Part shown: piece by piece, positions 6,487-13,949 of the stretch
How positions within the stretch are numbered: the stretch's first letter is position 1
How the letters are laid out: the number at the start of each line of letters is the position of its first letter
Source of the DNA: Candidatus Minthosoma equi
Lineage (GTDB): Bacteria > Bacteroidota > Bacteroidia > Bacteroidales > Bacteroidaceae
Assembly (NCBI GenBank): GCA_018064885.1
Contig: JAGHUI010000080.1
Coordinates: 1-41,613 of the forward strand
Reading direction: 5' to 3'
DNA: 41,613 nt
The notes under the pieces: model-generated
Told to the model about the DNA's origin: nothing
What the model saw: the letters and a program-made list of their open reading frames with translations, nothing else
Database searches by the model: none
Translations under genes and position numbers: made by a program

Positions 6487-7674
6487 CTATTTTACGTAAT
6501 CGAAAGTCATGCCATTCCATTTGAGTGTGTGATATTTGGCAGGTGCTTTCGATTGCTTTGGATCAAACTCACGAATACGGATGTCATAACCCTGCTGTGG
6601 AAGCTCAAGGAAGCGATGCAGCTTTGTTTCTGGCATTCCTTTGAAAGGAACTTCTTCAAGAGCAACGAGTGCTTTCTCTTTTGCGTCGTAGAGGAAAGCG
6701 CGGAAGCCTGTGTCCTTGTATCTGATGTTTCCATCTTTGTCGGCAGATGTCAGAATGGTTGCTTTTCCCCATTTGCAGTCAATGTCCACGTCATTTTCAG
6801 AATCGTAGTCAGGCTTGATAATGTTTTGTGTATAGCTGACAATGAAGAGCTTACTTCCATCTTTGCGGTTCCAGTACGCTCCGTTGTAGGACACGTTTTC
6901 ATCGGTGGAAATATTTGAATATGAGAAAAATCCGTTCTTTGCATCAAATGTTGGTGTCTTTGCCCACTTGTTGTCGGGTGTGAGTGATACGGCTTCGACA
7001 AACTGGCGGATGCCTATACCTCCATTGACGAAATACTTGCCATAGAAAGTGTTTCCCATGCATAGTACATACTCTTCTCCTTCGCCGCATGTGCAATCGG
7101 TGTTGAAGAGAAGTGAGTGCTGTGCCACCCATTCCTCGTTCATCCAGCCTGTATATTTCTTGTCAAGAGTCTGCACCTTGAGCCAGCCGTTCTTGTACTC
7201 GAGCGGAATAACATTCTGAAAATTGTTAGCCTTATAGACCATTTCTGATGATTTGTTCGCTTCCTTGCGAATTTCTGCCTCAGAAAATATCATGACTTGC
7301 AGTTTTGAACTGTGAATCCAATATCCTGTAGTTGAGCCAGTTAACTTGATGCGTTGTTTTGCAAGACCATATTTTTCTATTTCAACATTATGTCCGTCAG
7401 CATCTTCGTCGTACCAATAGAGACAATCATCGGGAATGCGAATCCATCCGTTGACAGCTTTCATACCATCTTTCATGATGAATGTGAAAGTGGAATCAGT
7501 TCCGATTGTATATACCACTTTTCCACCGGCTGATGAGCGTATGTTTGTTTTTGGTCCGTCATGATCAACTGTGAAAACAACAATTCCATCTGTTGGCTGG
7601 TTGTCGTCCCATGTGTCTGCAAAGATAGTTCCGAAGAATGCCATCATGCAAATGAGTAATAAGGTTTTTTTCAT
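6487..7674 (-). CDS. Secreted protein with two SH3-like segments
   Basis: I use the ATG at 7674, giving 395 residues. The protein then starts MKKTLLLICMMAFFGTIFA, a clear signal peptide. The promoter at 7718-7749 would start transcription near 7711, which excludes the upstream Met codons in the longer frame. Two bacterial SH3-like segments can be seen. The first contains TNIRSSAGGKVVYTI and ends in WIRIPDD. The second contains EANKSSEMVYKANN and ends with KVQTLDKKYTGWMNEEWV. Such domains usually bind peptide or cell-wall ligands. The C-terminal half (about 195-395), with a CTCGEG motif and many Asp, Lys and Trp residues, is not recognised. It appears to be a single-gene unit with its own promoter and terminator. 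Confidence 0.8.
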   Translation of the reverse strand: MKKTLLLICMMAFFGTIFADTWDDNQPTDGIVVFTVDHDGPKTNIRSSAGGKVVYTIGTDSTFTFIMKDGMKAVNGWIRIPDDCLYWYDEDADGHNVEIEKYGLAKQRIKLTGSTTGYWIHSSKLQVMIFSEAEIRKEANKSSEMVYKANNFQNVIPLEYKNGWLKVQTLDKKYTGWMNEEWVAQHSLLFNTDCTCGEGEEYVLCMGNTFYGKYFVNGGIGIRQFVEAVSLTPDNKWAKTPTFDAKNGFFSYSNISTDENVSYNGAYWNRKDGSKLFIVSYTQNIIKPDYDSENDVDIDCKWGKATILTSADKDGNIRYKDTGFRAFLYDAKEKALVALEEVPFKGMPETKLHRFLELPQQGYDIRIREFDPKQSKAPAKYHTLKWNGMTFDYVK

Positions 7675-7717
7675 CTTGATATACATATTATAATATAATG
7701 TCTGATTTTTTTCTAGA

Positions 7718-7749
7718 CAAAAGTACAACAAACTATCAAAATGACCAAA
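7718..7749 (-). promoter_or_regulatory. Bacteroidetes promoter for the SH3-domain protein
   Basis: On the - strand TTTG (7746-7749) is followed after exactly 20 bases by TACTTTTG (7718-7725). This matches the -33 TTTG / -7 TAnnTTTG consensus. The start codon is 43 bases beyond the -7 element. Confidence 0.7.
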
Positions 7750-7770
7750 TTTATAGATAGAAAAAATTGT

Positions 7771-8706
7771 TTATTCTTGTTTTTTGCAAGACGTGTCGAT
7801 AGAATGGAACAGGTTGTTGTATTTTTGTCTCTCTTCTATGCTTTCTCGCAGTATGTCAAGGAATACTTCAGAGCTTTTCTTGCAGTATGCTCCTTTCAGA
7901 CGATGTACATAGCAAATGTTTGGCTCACTCAATTCTTTGATTTTCACTGATGTGAGTTCGTCAATACCGTCAATAGTGTGCTGTGACATGAGACATATGT
8001 AGTTGGTGAGTTTCAGTAAGTTGAGTATGGCGCATGGGTCGTTTATGGTTGCTCTTACCTTGAGGTTTCTAGCATCATGATGCAGATAGTACTCAATTGG
8101 ATTGCGGTCCTTTCTTCCCAACTCAGGAACGATAAGTCCCTGGTTTTCTAGGTCTTTGAATGATATTTCTGCTTTTTTGCTGAGAGGGTGGGTGACATTC
8201 ATGACGGCACAGCACTCATATTCTATTATAGGAAGACTGTCCACCCAATCTTCCTCGCCTTCAACCTTGATGGAGAATGCCATGTCAAGTTCTCCGTTGC
8301 GGAGCATGTGTATCATTTCAGGAATTGTCTTGTAGTAGATTTTCAGATGAACCTGAGGATAGAGTTTCATGAATTTCACCATGGCATGACGCACGTAGGC
8401 TTCGAGAGAATAAGTCAATCCGATAGATAGATCTCCGCTCAACACCTCATTTATGTCTGCCATCTTTTCCTGGCAGTCACACACGCTTTTTATCACTTTT
8501 TTTGCCAATGGCAAGAAGATTTCTCCACTTTGTGTTAGTTCTACTTTGTGAGAACTGCGATTGAATAGGGTAGTGTTGAGTTCTTCTTCCAACAGCTTGA
8601 TTTGCTGAGAAATGGCACTCTGCGATAGGAAGCAGCGTCTTGATGCTTCTGAGAAACTGCTACATTCGGCAATTGCTATGAAATACTTTAATTGTCTAAT
8701 TTCCAT
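7771..8706 (-). CDS. LysR-family transcriptional regulator
   Basis: The 311-residue protein has the LysR winged helix-turn-helix at 1-60 (MEIRQLKYFIAIAECSSFSEASRR, then LSQSAISQQIKLLEEEL). A two-lobed substrate-binding domain follows (about 90-295) with GLTYSLEAYVRHAMVKFM and the hinge-type ELDMAFSI. The N-terminus resembles OxyR/CynR-type members. It is transcribed divergently from the superoxide reductase gene, with about 430 bases between the starts. LysR proteins usually control a divergent neighbour, so a link to oxidative stress is possible. I do not see an obvious pair of OxyR redox cysteines, so calling it OxyR would be premature. A -7 element lies 31-38 bases upstream. Confidence 0.92.
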   Translation of the reverse strand: MEIRQLKYFIAIAECSSFSEASRRCFLSQSAISQQIKLLEEELNTTLFNRSSHKVELTQSGEIFLPLAKKVIKSVCDCQEKMADINEVLSGDLSIGLTYSLEAYVRHAMVKFMKLYPQVHLKIYYKTIPEMIHMLRNGELDMAFSIKVEGEEDWVDSLPIIEYECCAVMNVTHPLSKKAEISFKDLENQGLIVPELGRKDRNPIEYYLHHDARNLKVRATINDPCAILNLLKLTNYICLMSQHTIDGIDELTSVKIKELSEPNICYVHRLKGAYCKKSSEVFLDILRESIEERQKYNNLFHSIDTSCKKQE

Positions 8707-8736
8707 AGTTCGTCATTTTTTTGATTGTTACTGCGG

Positions 8737-8744
8737 CAAAGTTA
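8737..8744 (-). promoter_or_regulatory. -7 element of the LysR regulator gene
   Basis: The - strand reads TAACTTTG (TAnnTTTG), 31 bases upstream of the start codon. No good -33 match is seen at the usual distance. Confidence 0.5.
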
Positions 8745-8891
8745 ATGATAGTTTTTTACATAATTGCTAATAATGATTCATTTTTAATCATCTTCTTATA
8801 AGATTTTCTTATTGTATTCAAAAATCTAAAAAACTAATAGTAAATTTATTTCATTGAATAAAAAAAATGTTCTCACAGGAAAAAAACACGC

Positions 8892-8899
8892 TACCTTTG
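8892..8899 (+). promoter_or_regulatory. -7 element upstream of the superoxide reductase gene, with a 230-base leader
   Basis: TACCTTTG matches the Bacteroidetes -7 consensus. The coding start at 9137 is about 238 bases downstream, an unusually long leader. The leader contains a GC-rich palindrome CCGCGCGG near 8922 and two overlapping short open frames. The rest of the 8707-9136 gap shows no other gene. Confidence 0.6.
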
Positions 8900-8984
8900 C
8901 ATCGACGAAAAGAAATAGCGCCGCGCGGGCTTCACTGATTAGTCGTAAATTCTTATAATTTATCAACTCTAAAATGAAGAAGCT

Positions 8985-9095
8985 ATGGTTAAGAAAAATG
9001 TCGTTCAAATGATCATCAAGAAGATTGATCGAGAGCAGAGGTCAATGAGGTGTCAACATCACACAATGTGTGGTAGTGAAAAATGGATTGCTTGA
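8985..9095 (+). CDS. Possible 36-residue leader ORF upstream of superoxide reductase
   Basis: The ATG at 8985 opens a 36-codon frame that ends with TGA at 9095, inside the long leader. The peptide is basic and its C-terminal part has Cys and His residues (SMRCQHHTMCGSEKW), which could bind metal. A second short frame in another register starts at 8974 (MKKLWLRKMSFK, stop at 9012). Its start context, CTCTAAAATG, looks more like a Bacteroidetes start. Either could be translated as a leader peptide or both could be chance. No family is recognised. Confidence 0.25.
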   Translation: MVKKNVVQMIIKKIDREQRSMRCQHHTMCGSEKWIA

Positions 9096-9136
9096 CAGTC
9101 CGAGTTATTAACCATTTGTATTTTTATAGAACTGAT

Positions 9137-9526
9137 ATGAAAGCGAAATTCTTTAAGTGTAATGTTTGTGGGAATGTTTTTGTTCAGCTGAATGACAGCG
9201 GCATCGTTCCACAATGTTGCAACCGTCCAATGGAAATTCTTGATGCAAATACTACAGAAGGTAAAGGCGAATTGCACATTCCTTGTGTTCAGCGTCTGGA
9301 TTGCAGTACTGTTCGTGTAGTGGTGAGTAGGGTAGAGCATCCAATGCAGGATGAGCATCATATTTGCTTTATTCTTTTGGAAACATCATGTGGATTCCAA
9401 GTGCGCTATCTTGAGGTAAATCATCGACCGGAAGCAATTTTCTTTACAACAGCAACACCTCTTGCAGTATATGCTTATTGTAATATTCATGGTTTATGGA
9501 AAGCAACAGATCTTGTGTTTGAATAG
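9137..9526 (+). CDS. Desulfoferrodoxin-type superoxide reductase
   Basis: With the ATG at 9137 the protein has 129 residues, the normal size for a two-iron superoxide reductase. It reduces superoxide to hydrogen peroxide without making oxygen, which suits an anaerobe. The desulforedoxin-like centre I ligands are Cys8, Cys11, Cys27 and Cys28 (CNVC and CC). The catalytic centre II ligands are His47 (ELHIP), His68 (EHPM), His74 or His75 (DEHH), Cys115 and His118 (YCNIHG). These positions match characterised desulfoferrodoxins almost residue for residue. The Glu next to the first His is kept (Glu45), but the usual Lys of the EKH motif is Leu46. The frame continues upstream to 9083, but those extra residues do not fit the family. 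Confidence 0.93.
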   Translation: MKAKFFKCNVCGNVFVQLNDSGIVPQCCNRPMEILDANTTEGKGELHIPCVQRLDCSTVRVVVSRVEHPMQDEHHICFILLETSCGFQVRYLEVNHRPEAIFFTTATPLAVYAYCNIHGLWKATDLVFE

Positions 9527-9577
9527 TTTGGTTTTTTGCAACGATTTGATTGTTAGTTATTGTTGTTCTTTTTTACG

Positions 9578-9610
9578 AATAATGCCGACTCGTGGTGAGC
9601 CGGCATTATT
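9578..9610 (+). terminator. Hairpin terminator between superoxide reductase and GH97
   Basis: AATAATGCCG (9578-9587) pairs with CGGCATTATT (9601-9610), and TTGTTT follows on the + strand. The T side favours use by the superoxide reductase gene. The GH97 gene converges on it from the other side, 34 bases away. Confidence 0.7.
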
Positions 9611-9643
9611 TTGTTTATACGTAATTATGTCGAAACTTTATTT

Positions 9644-11392
9644 TTATTTAACAACCATAACGAAACCGCCACGAGGGAGGAGACTGAAAGTGGATTGAAC
9701 CTTTGTTGATTTAGTGATTTTCCAAGGAGAATCGGCATTGCCACTGTCTTGGAAAATAGTGATATTCTTGCCAAGTTTGCGAAGAACTTCCGTATTGAAA
9801 GTGATGTTTTTGTTTTCGTCGGTTCCATTTATTCCGGCAATGTACCATGTGCTTCCTTTACGGCGCGCAATGACAACAGACTCTCCTGGGTAACCGCAGA
9901 GCAGATGTGTCTCGTCCCATGCTGTTGGAAGTTCAGAAAGATAGTTCTTCACTTCCTGTGGTTGGGCAAGGAAACTCTCTGGTCGGTCGGCAAGATGCTG
10001 GATGCCAGACTCATAAAGTGCAGTGAGTGCAAGCTCGTGAGCGTGAGTTGTGATGTGTAGGTGCTGGCTGTCGGTGAATGCGCATGGGGTGTAATCCATT
10101 GAACCGACCACATTACGTGTGAACGGAAGTGTTGCATTGTGCATAGCTGCTTTTTTTGTGAAAGTTGGTACATTGTTGTACCATTCTGCTCCATAAACAG
10201 CTTCCGTACTAATGAGATTAGGGTATGTGCGTTGCCAACCACGAGGAAGGGTTGCTCCATGGAAGTTTACAAGAAGATGATGCTTTGCTGCATCTTCAAG
10301 GAGTTCTATCATAAACTTGATGTTCTGGTTTGTATCACCAGAGAAGAAGTCAATCTTTATACCTTTGATTCCAAGAGATTCCAACCAAGCAAATTCTTTC
10401 TCACGATCTTCTGGCTTATTCAAACGGAACATAGGACCTGGTGCGCCATTGATCCATCCGATTGAAGATGAATACCATATCATAGGCTTGACACCATGGT
10501 CAACAGCATATTTGATTGCATCTTCCACCTTGTATGGAGCAAGGAAATGATCCCATTCTGCATCTATAAGCACGTATGGCAACTTAAGTTCTACAGCCAT
10601 GTCTGTGTACTTCTTAATGATGTTGTAGTCGTTAGAACCATGATTGTATGCCCAATAAACCCATGAAGCAACGCCAGGTTCAATCCATGAAATATCAGGG
10701 AGTTTACATGGTTCGGAATTGTCAAGAACAAGTGTAGATTCTACTACATCGGCAAGCGAGCCTATGATAAGTGTCTGTGATCCAGAACTTTCTTTTCCGT
10801 CAGGACGAAGGCAGAATATATCTTTGCTATCTGTTGCATACATGCTTGTTGCTGCCATGTCTGCAGTCATGTGAGATTCGGTAAGCAAAGCAAATACTTT
10901 ATTCTTATATTCAAAGAGGGCAGGGTAGGCATAACGATTGTTTGCCTTTTGTTCACGATTGAGAGGAAAAAATTCCTCGTATGCTTCACTCCATTTTTGC
11001 AACCAGTTGTTCTTAGCAGCAGTGAAATTCACCTTGTATTCGCGAGCTTTAGGACCACCGAATGTTACACCGTCATTATAAACGTTAACAATCAGGAAGT
11101 CTTTGTTGTCACCATGTGACTTCATATAACAGCCCTTTTTGTAGGCATTCTTGATATGGCTTTTTTTTCCGAAAGGCATATCATATTCAACCTTTTGCTT
11201 TACTGTGGATGAGAGTCTGTCGTAGTCTGAAGATAAAGTCATGATTTCCATCCAACTACCATTTTGCTTGTACGACACCACAAGACCTTGACCGTCAACG
11301 TACTGTGCATGAATCTTGCCATTGGGAGAAGTTTGTGCATCAGTAGCAATGACACTGAGTATTGCAATAAATGAAAGAATTATTTTTTTCAT
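9644..11392 (-). CDS. Glycoside hydrolase family 97 (retaining, alpha-galactosidase-like)
   Basis: The 582-residue secreted enzyme has a signal peptide ending near residue 19. The GH97 layout is an N-terminal beta-sandwich (about 20-235), a TIM barrel from ISWIEPGVASWVYWAYNHG, and a C-terminal beta domain ending LPRGGFVMVVK. GH97 has inverting members (SusB type) and retaining members. Here GIKGIKIDFF places Asp348 where retaining members have their nucleophile. Glu403 (YGAEW) lies 55 residues later, the same distance as between nucleophile and acid/base in the retaining Bacteroides alpha-galactosidase BT1871. An alpha-galactosidase or related retaining alpha-glycosidase is therefore favoured. 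Its start overlaps the GH31 stop by 4 bases (ATGA), so translation is coupled. It is the last gene of the operon. Confidence 0.92.
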   Translation of the reverse strand: MKKIILSFIAILSVIATDAQTSPNGKIHAQYVDGQGLVVSYKQNGSWMEIMTLSSDYDRLSSTVKQKVEYDMPFGKKSHIKNAYKKGCYMKSHGDNKDFLIVNVYNDGVTFGGPKAREYKVNFTAAKNNWLQKWSEAYEEFFPLNREQKANNRYAYPALFEYKNKVFALLTESHMTADMAATSMYATDSKDIFCLRPDGKESSGSQTLIIGSLADVVESTLVLDNSEPCKLPDISWIEPGVASWVYWAYNHGSNDYNIIKKYTDMAVELKLPYVLIDAEWDHFLAPYKVEDAIKYAVDHGVKPMIWYSSSIGWINGAPGPMFRLNKPEDREKEFAWLESLGIKGIKIDFFSGDTNQNIKFMIELLEDAAKHHLLVNFHGATLPRGWQRTYPNLISTEAVYGAEWYNNVPTFTKKAAMHNATLPFTRNVVGSMDYTPCAFTDSQHLHITTHAHELALTALYESGIQHLADRPESFLAQPQEVKNYLSELPTAWDETHLLCGYPGESVVIARRKGSTWYIAGINGTDENKNITFNTEVLRKLGKNITIFQDSGNADSPWKITKSTKVQSTFSLLPRGGFVMVVK

Positions 11393-13869
11393 AACTTGAT
11401 TGCTGTTTTGTTTCCTTTATACTTAATAGTCTTAGTTTTCGCTTTCTTGCCAAGTTCTTTTGTTGTTACAATGAAAGTGCAGTCTTTCAACATTCCATCA
11501 AATGATCCCTCGCGATTAGCAATTGTGAGAGTGCGCTTTGCATCATTCCATTGCAACTTGATGTTTGTGAATGCCTGATTTTCATAATTGTAGTTGTCGC
11601 CTTCATCGTCATAAAGGGTGAACTCGGCATCAGCGCCAGGATAGATGTTGATTGTTATTGGTTTGCCAAGTTGAAGTTTTACATTCTCAGCAATTTCTGT
11701 TGTTGGAATTATGCTTCCTGCTTTTATGAAAAGCGGGAACTGTGCAACACCATTTGTGAGTTCATAGTCTAACCATTTGCCGCCTTCGTATGAAGTGCCG
11801 TTCCAATAGTCAATCCATTTTGCACCCTTTGGAAGATATAACTTGCGGATCTTTGTCTGAGAGAGTGGGTCGGTAACAGGGCAAACAAGGTAGTCACCAA
11901 ACATGTATTCGTCCTTAATATCAAGAACTTGCTCATCATCGGCAAAGTCGAAAGCCAAGAGACGCGCCATTGTGTAGCCATCAAAAGTTTGGCGTGCAGC
12001 CATGCTATATATATAAGGTATGTGTTCGTAGCGAAGATTTATCATCTTAAGAATAGCGTCGTAGTACTGAGTGCCAGGTTCACCGAACTGCCATATCTCG
12101 CGTGGTGTGTCGCTACCATGACTGCGAAGCATTGGGAGGAATGTGCCCCACTGGAACATGCGAACATAGTATTCTTTGTAGTTGTCATCCTTTACGCCTT
12201 GCTGAAATTCACCCTTGTAGAACCATTGACGTCCATTGCTACGAGTGAAGAACGAACCAACATCGACAGTCCAATATGGATTGCCTGTTGCCATATAGTT
12301 AAGTCCTGATGGAATCTGTTGCTTGAACGATTTCCAAGAAGCGTGTGTGTCGCCATTCCAAACGATGGTTCCATATCGTTGCTGACCTGCGTATGTTGAA
12401 CGTGTGAGGTTCACAACACGTGGAATGATGCCTGATGGATTCTTTGTAAGACGCTGATTCTCATATATACCCATGCTATGATAGAGTGAATAAAGAGAAC
12501 TGCGTTCTATGCCGAGTGCTTCAGAAAGAACATCTTTGTTTAATTGCCAGCGGCGTTCTTGGCTATCCCATCCATAAGGAATGCCATTCTCTGGTTTTGG
12601 TAGTTGGTTCCAGTCGCCATCAAGTGGTTCACTGCTGTCACACCACCAAGCGTCGAATCCTCGAGAATAAAATTCGTCGTTTGCATATTTCCAATAATGC
12701 TTGCGTGCTTCAGGATTGAATACATCATATACATCATGCTCAAGCATCATGCCTCGGCTCTTGAAATCCTCTGCTTCTGGACACCACTGTGGATTTGGCC
12801 AGATGCTGACCATAAGCTTTGCTCCAAGTGCGTGAACGGAATCGGCAAGTGCTTTTGGATCTGGATAGAACTTTGGATCCATCTTCATATAGCCCCAGCC
12901 CTGTGGCCAGTAGTTCCAGTCTTGAACAATCATATCTATTGGCACGTGGCGATCACGGTATTGCTTGAGTGTTTTAAGAATATCGTCTGATGATGTGTAG
13001 CGTTCCTTTGATTGTGTATAACCAAAGACATACTTAGGCATAAGTGATGCATTGCCAGTAAGATAACGATAACCTGCAATTACTTTGTCCATCGTTCCGC
13101 CTGCAATGACATAAAAGTCAACGGACTTCGCAGCTTCGAGTTGCATGGTGAAGCACTCATCTTTTATACCCTCTTTATTTTCTTCATTATAGCCTTCATA
13201 TTTACTGCCAGTAAATTTCATAGCGCAACCTGCATCAAACAATACCCCGACACCTGTGTTTGTAATGAGCATAGGAATCATTGCCTTGAGATTGTGCTGA
13301 GTAAGATACATTGTTTTGCCTTGCAAATTCATGTAGTCCTCCATGTGTGCGCCAAGTCCGTAGATTGCTTTTGCGTTGTTTACAAGGAAAGGAATATAGA
13401 AGCGCGTGCTTTGTCCGATGGTGTCGCGACGGATGATGTCTTTTACTGTCACATTTCCATTAGCAGTTTCTTCGACGTGTGCTGATTTCTCATCATATAT
13501 GATACGTTCCTGAACAGATGGTTCTGCCTTAATGTGATTTAATGTTTGATTAAGAAGAACATCTCCGTTCTTGTTCTCAATACGTATTGCACGACTTTCT
13601 TTTGCAAAAAACACATTAAGGTCAGAGGATTTATATACTGTTACTTGGTCATTATCAGTATTTTCAATGTCAAGTTTTATGTTTTGCTTGGCATATACGC
13701 AAACGCCTGTTCCGTTCTCCTCAATTGTATTTGTAGGAGATGCTTGAACACGCACGATGGATGGTGTGATAAATTCTATCTTATAACTTTGTATCTTATC
13801 GTTTTGTGCGCTTAAAGGTAAGATTGACAATGAAAAAATAGAAAGAAAGAAAAACTTTACTAACTTCAT
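11389..13869 (-). CDS. Glycoside hydrolase family 31 (alpha-xylosidase or alpha-glucosidase)
   Basis: The 826-residue secreted protein has a signal peptide (1-21) and an N-terminal GH31 beta-sandwich (about 25-275). The catalytic barrel holds the nucleophile Asp411 in FDAWWCDSSEP and the probable acid/base Asp507 in WNGDTHASW. The C-terminal beta domains carry DYWNGTSYEGGKW and the DDEGDNYNYE motif of DUF5110-type regions. GH31 enzymes are exo-acting on alpha-linked xylose, glucose or galactose. In an operon with xylan-active GH8, GH43 and GH3 enzymes, alpha-xylosidase is the likeliest activity, but this is inference. It is separated from the upstream GH3 gene by 80 bases that contain a hairpin. 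Confidence 0.93.
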   Translation of the reverse strand: MKLVKFFFLSIFSLSILPLSAQNDKIQSYKIEFITPSIVRVQASPTNTIEENGTGVCVYAKQNIKLDIENTDNDQVTVYKSSDLNVFFAKESRAIRIENKNGDVLLNQTLNHIKAEPSVQERIIYDEKSAHVEETANGNVTVKDIIRRDTIGQSTRFYIPFLVNNAKAIYGLGAHMEDYMNLQGKTMYLTQHNLKAMIPMLITNTGVGVLFDAGCAMKFTGSKYEGYNEENKEGIKDECFTMQLEAAKSVDFYVIAGGTMDKVIAGYRYLTGNASLMPKYVFGYTQSKERYTSSDDILKTLKQYRDRHVPIDMIVQDWNYWPQGWGYMKMDPKFYPDPKALADSVHALGAKLMVSIWPNPQWCPEAEDFKSRGMMLEHDVYDVFNPEARKHYWKYANDEFYSRGFDAWWCDSSEPLDGDWNQLPKPENGIPYGWDSQERRWQLNKDVLSEALGIERSSLYSLYHSMGIYENQRLTKNPSGIIPRVVNLTRSTYAGQQRYGTIVWNGDTHASWKSFKQQIPSGLNYMATGNPYWTVDVGSFFTRSNGRQWFYKGEFQQGVKDDNYKEYYVRMFQWGTFLPMLRSHGSDTPREIWQFGEPGTQYYDAILKMINLRYEHIPYIYSMAARQTFDGYTMARLLAFDFADDEQVLDIKDEYMFGDYLVCPVTDPLSQTKIRKLYLPKGAKWIDYWNGTSYEGGKWLDYELTNGVAQFPLFIKAGSIIPTTEIAENVKLQLGKPITINIYPGADAEFTLYDDEGDNYNYENQAFTNIKLQWNDAKRTLTIANREGSFDGMLKDCTFIVTTKELGKKAKTKTIKYKGNKTAIKL

Positions 13870-13910
13870 GAAAGTGTGTCTATTAATAGGTGTTTTGTTA
13901 AAATAATATC

Positions 13911-13938
13911 CCTTCTTCCCGTTAGAACAGGAAGAAGG
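13911..13938 (-). promoter_or_regulatory. Intercistronic hairpin between GH3 and GH31
   Basis: CCTTCTTCC (13911-13919) pairs with GGAAGAAGG (13930-13938) across a 10-base loop. On the - strand it is followed by ATATTATTTT rather than a clean T run. It could be a weak or partial terminator, or a processing or stability stem, within the operon. Confidence 0.55.
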
Positions 13939-13949
13939 AACTTATAATT

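Noticed and set aside
6436-6918. 160-codon + strand frame opposite the SH3-protein gene
   Set aside because: It is antisense to a gene with signal peptide, promoter and terminator, and starts inside that terminator.
7771-8706. Calling the LysR regulator OxyR
   Set aside because: The N-terminus fits and a superoxide reductase is nearby, but the redox-active cysteine pair is not evident.
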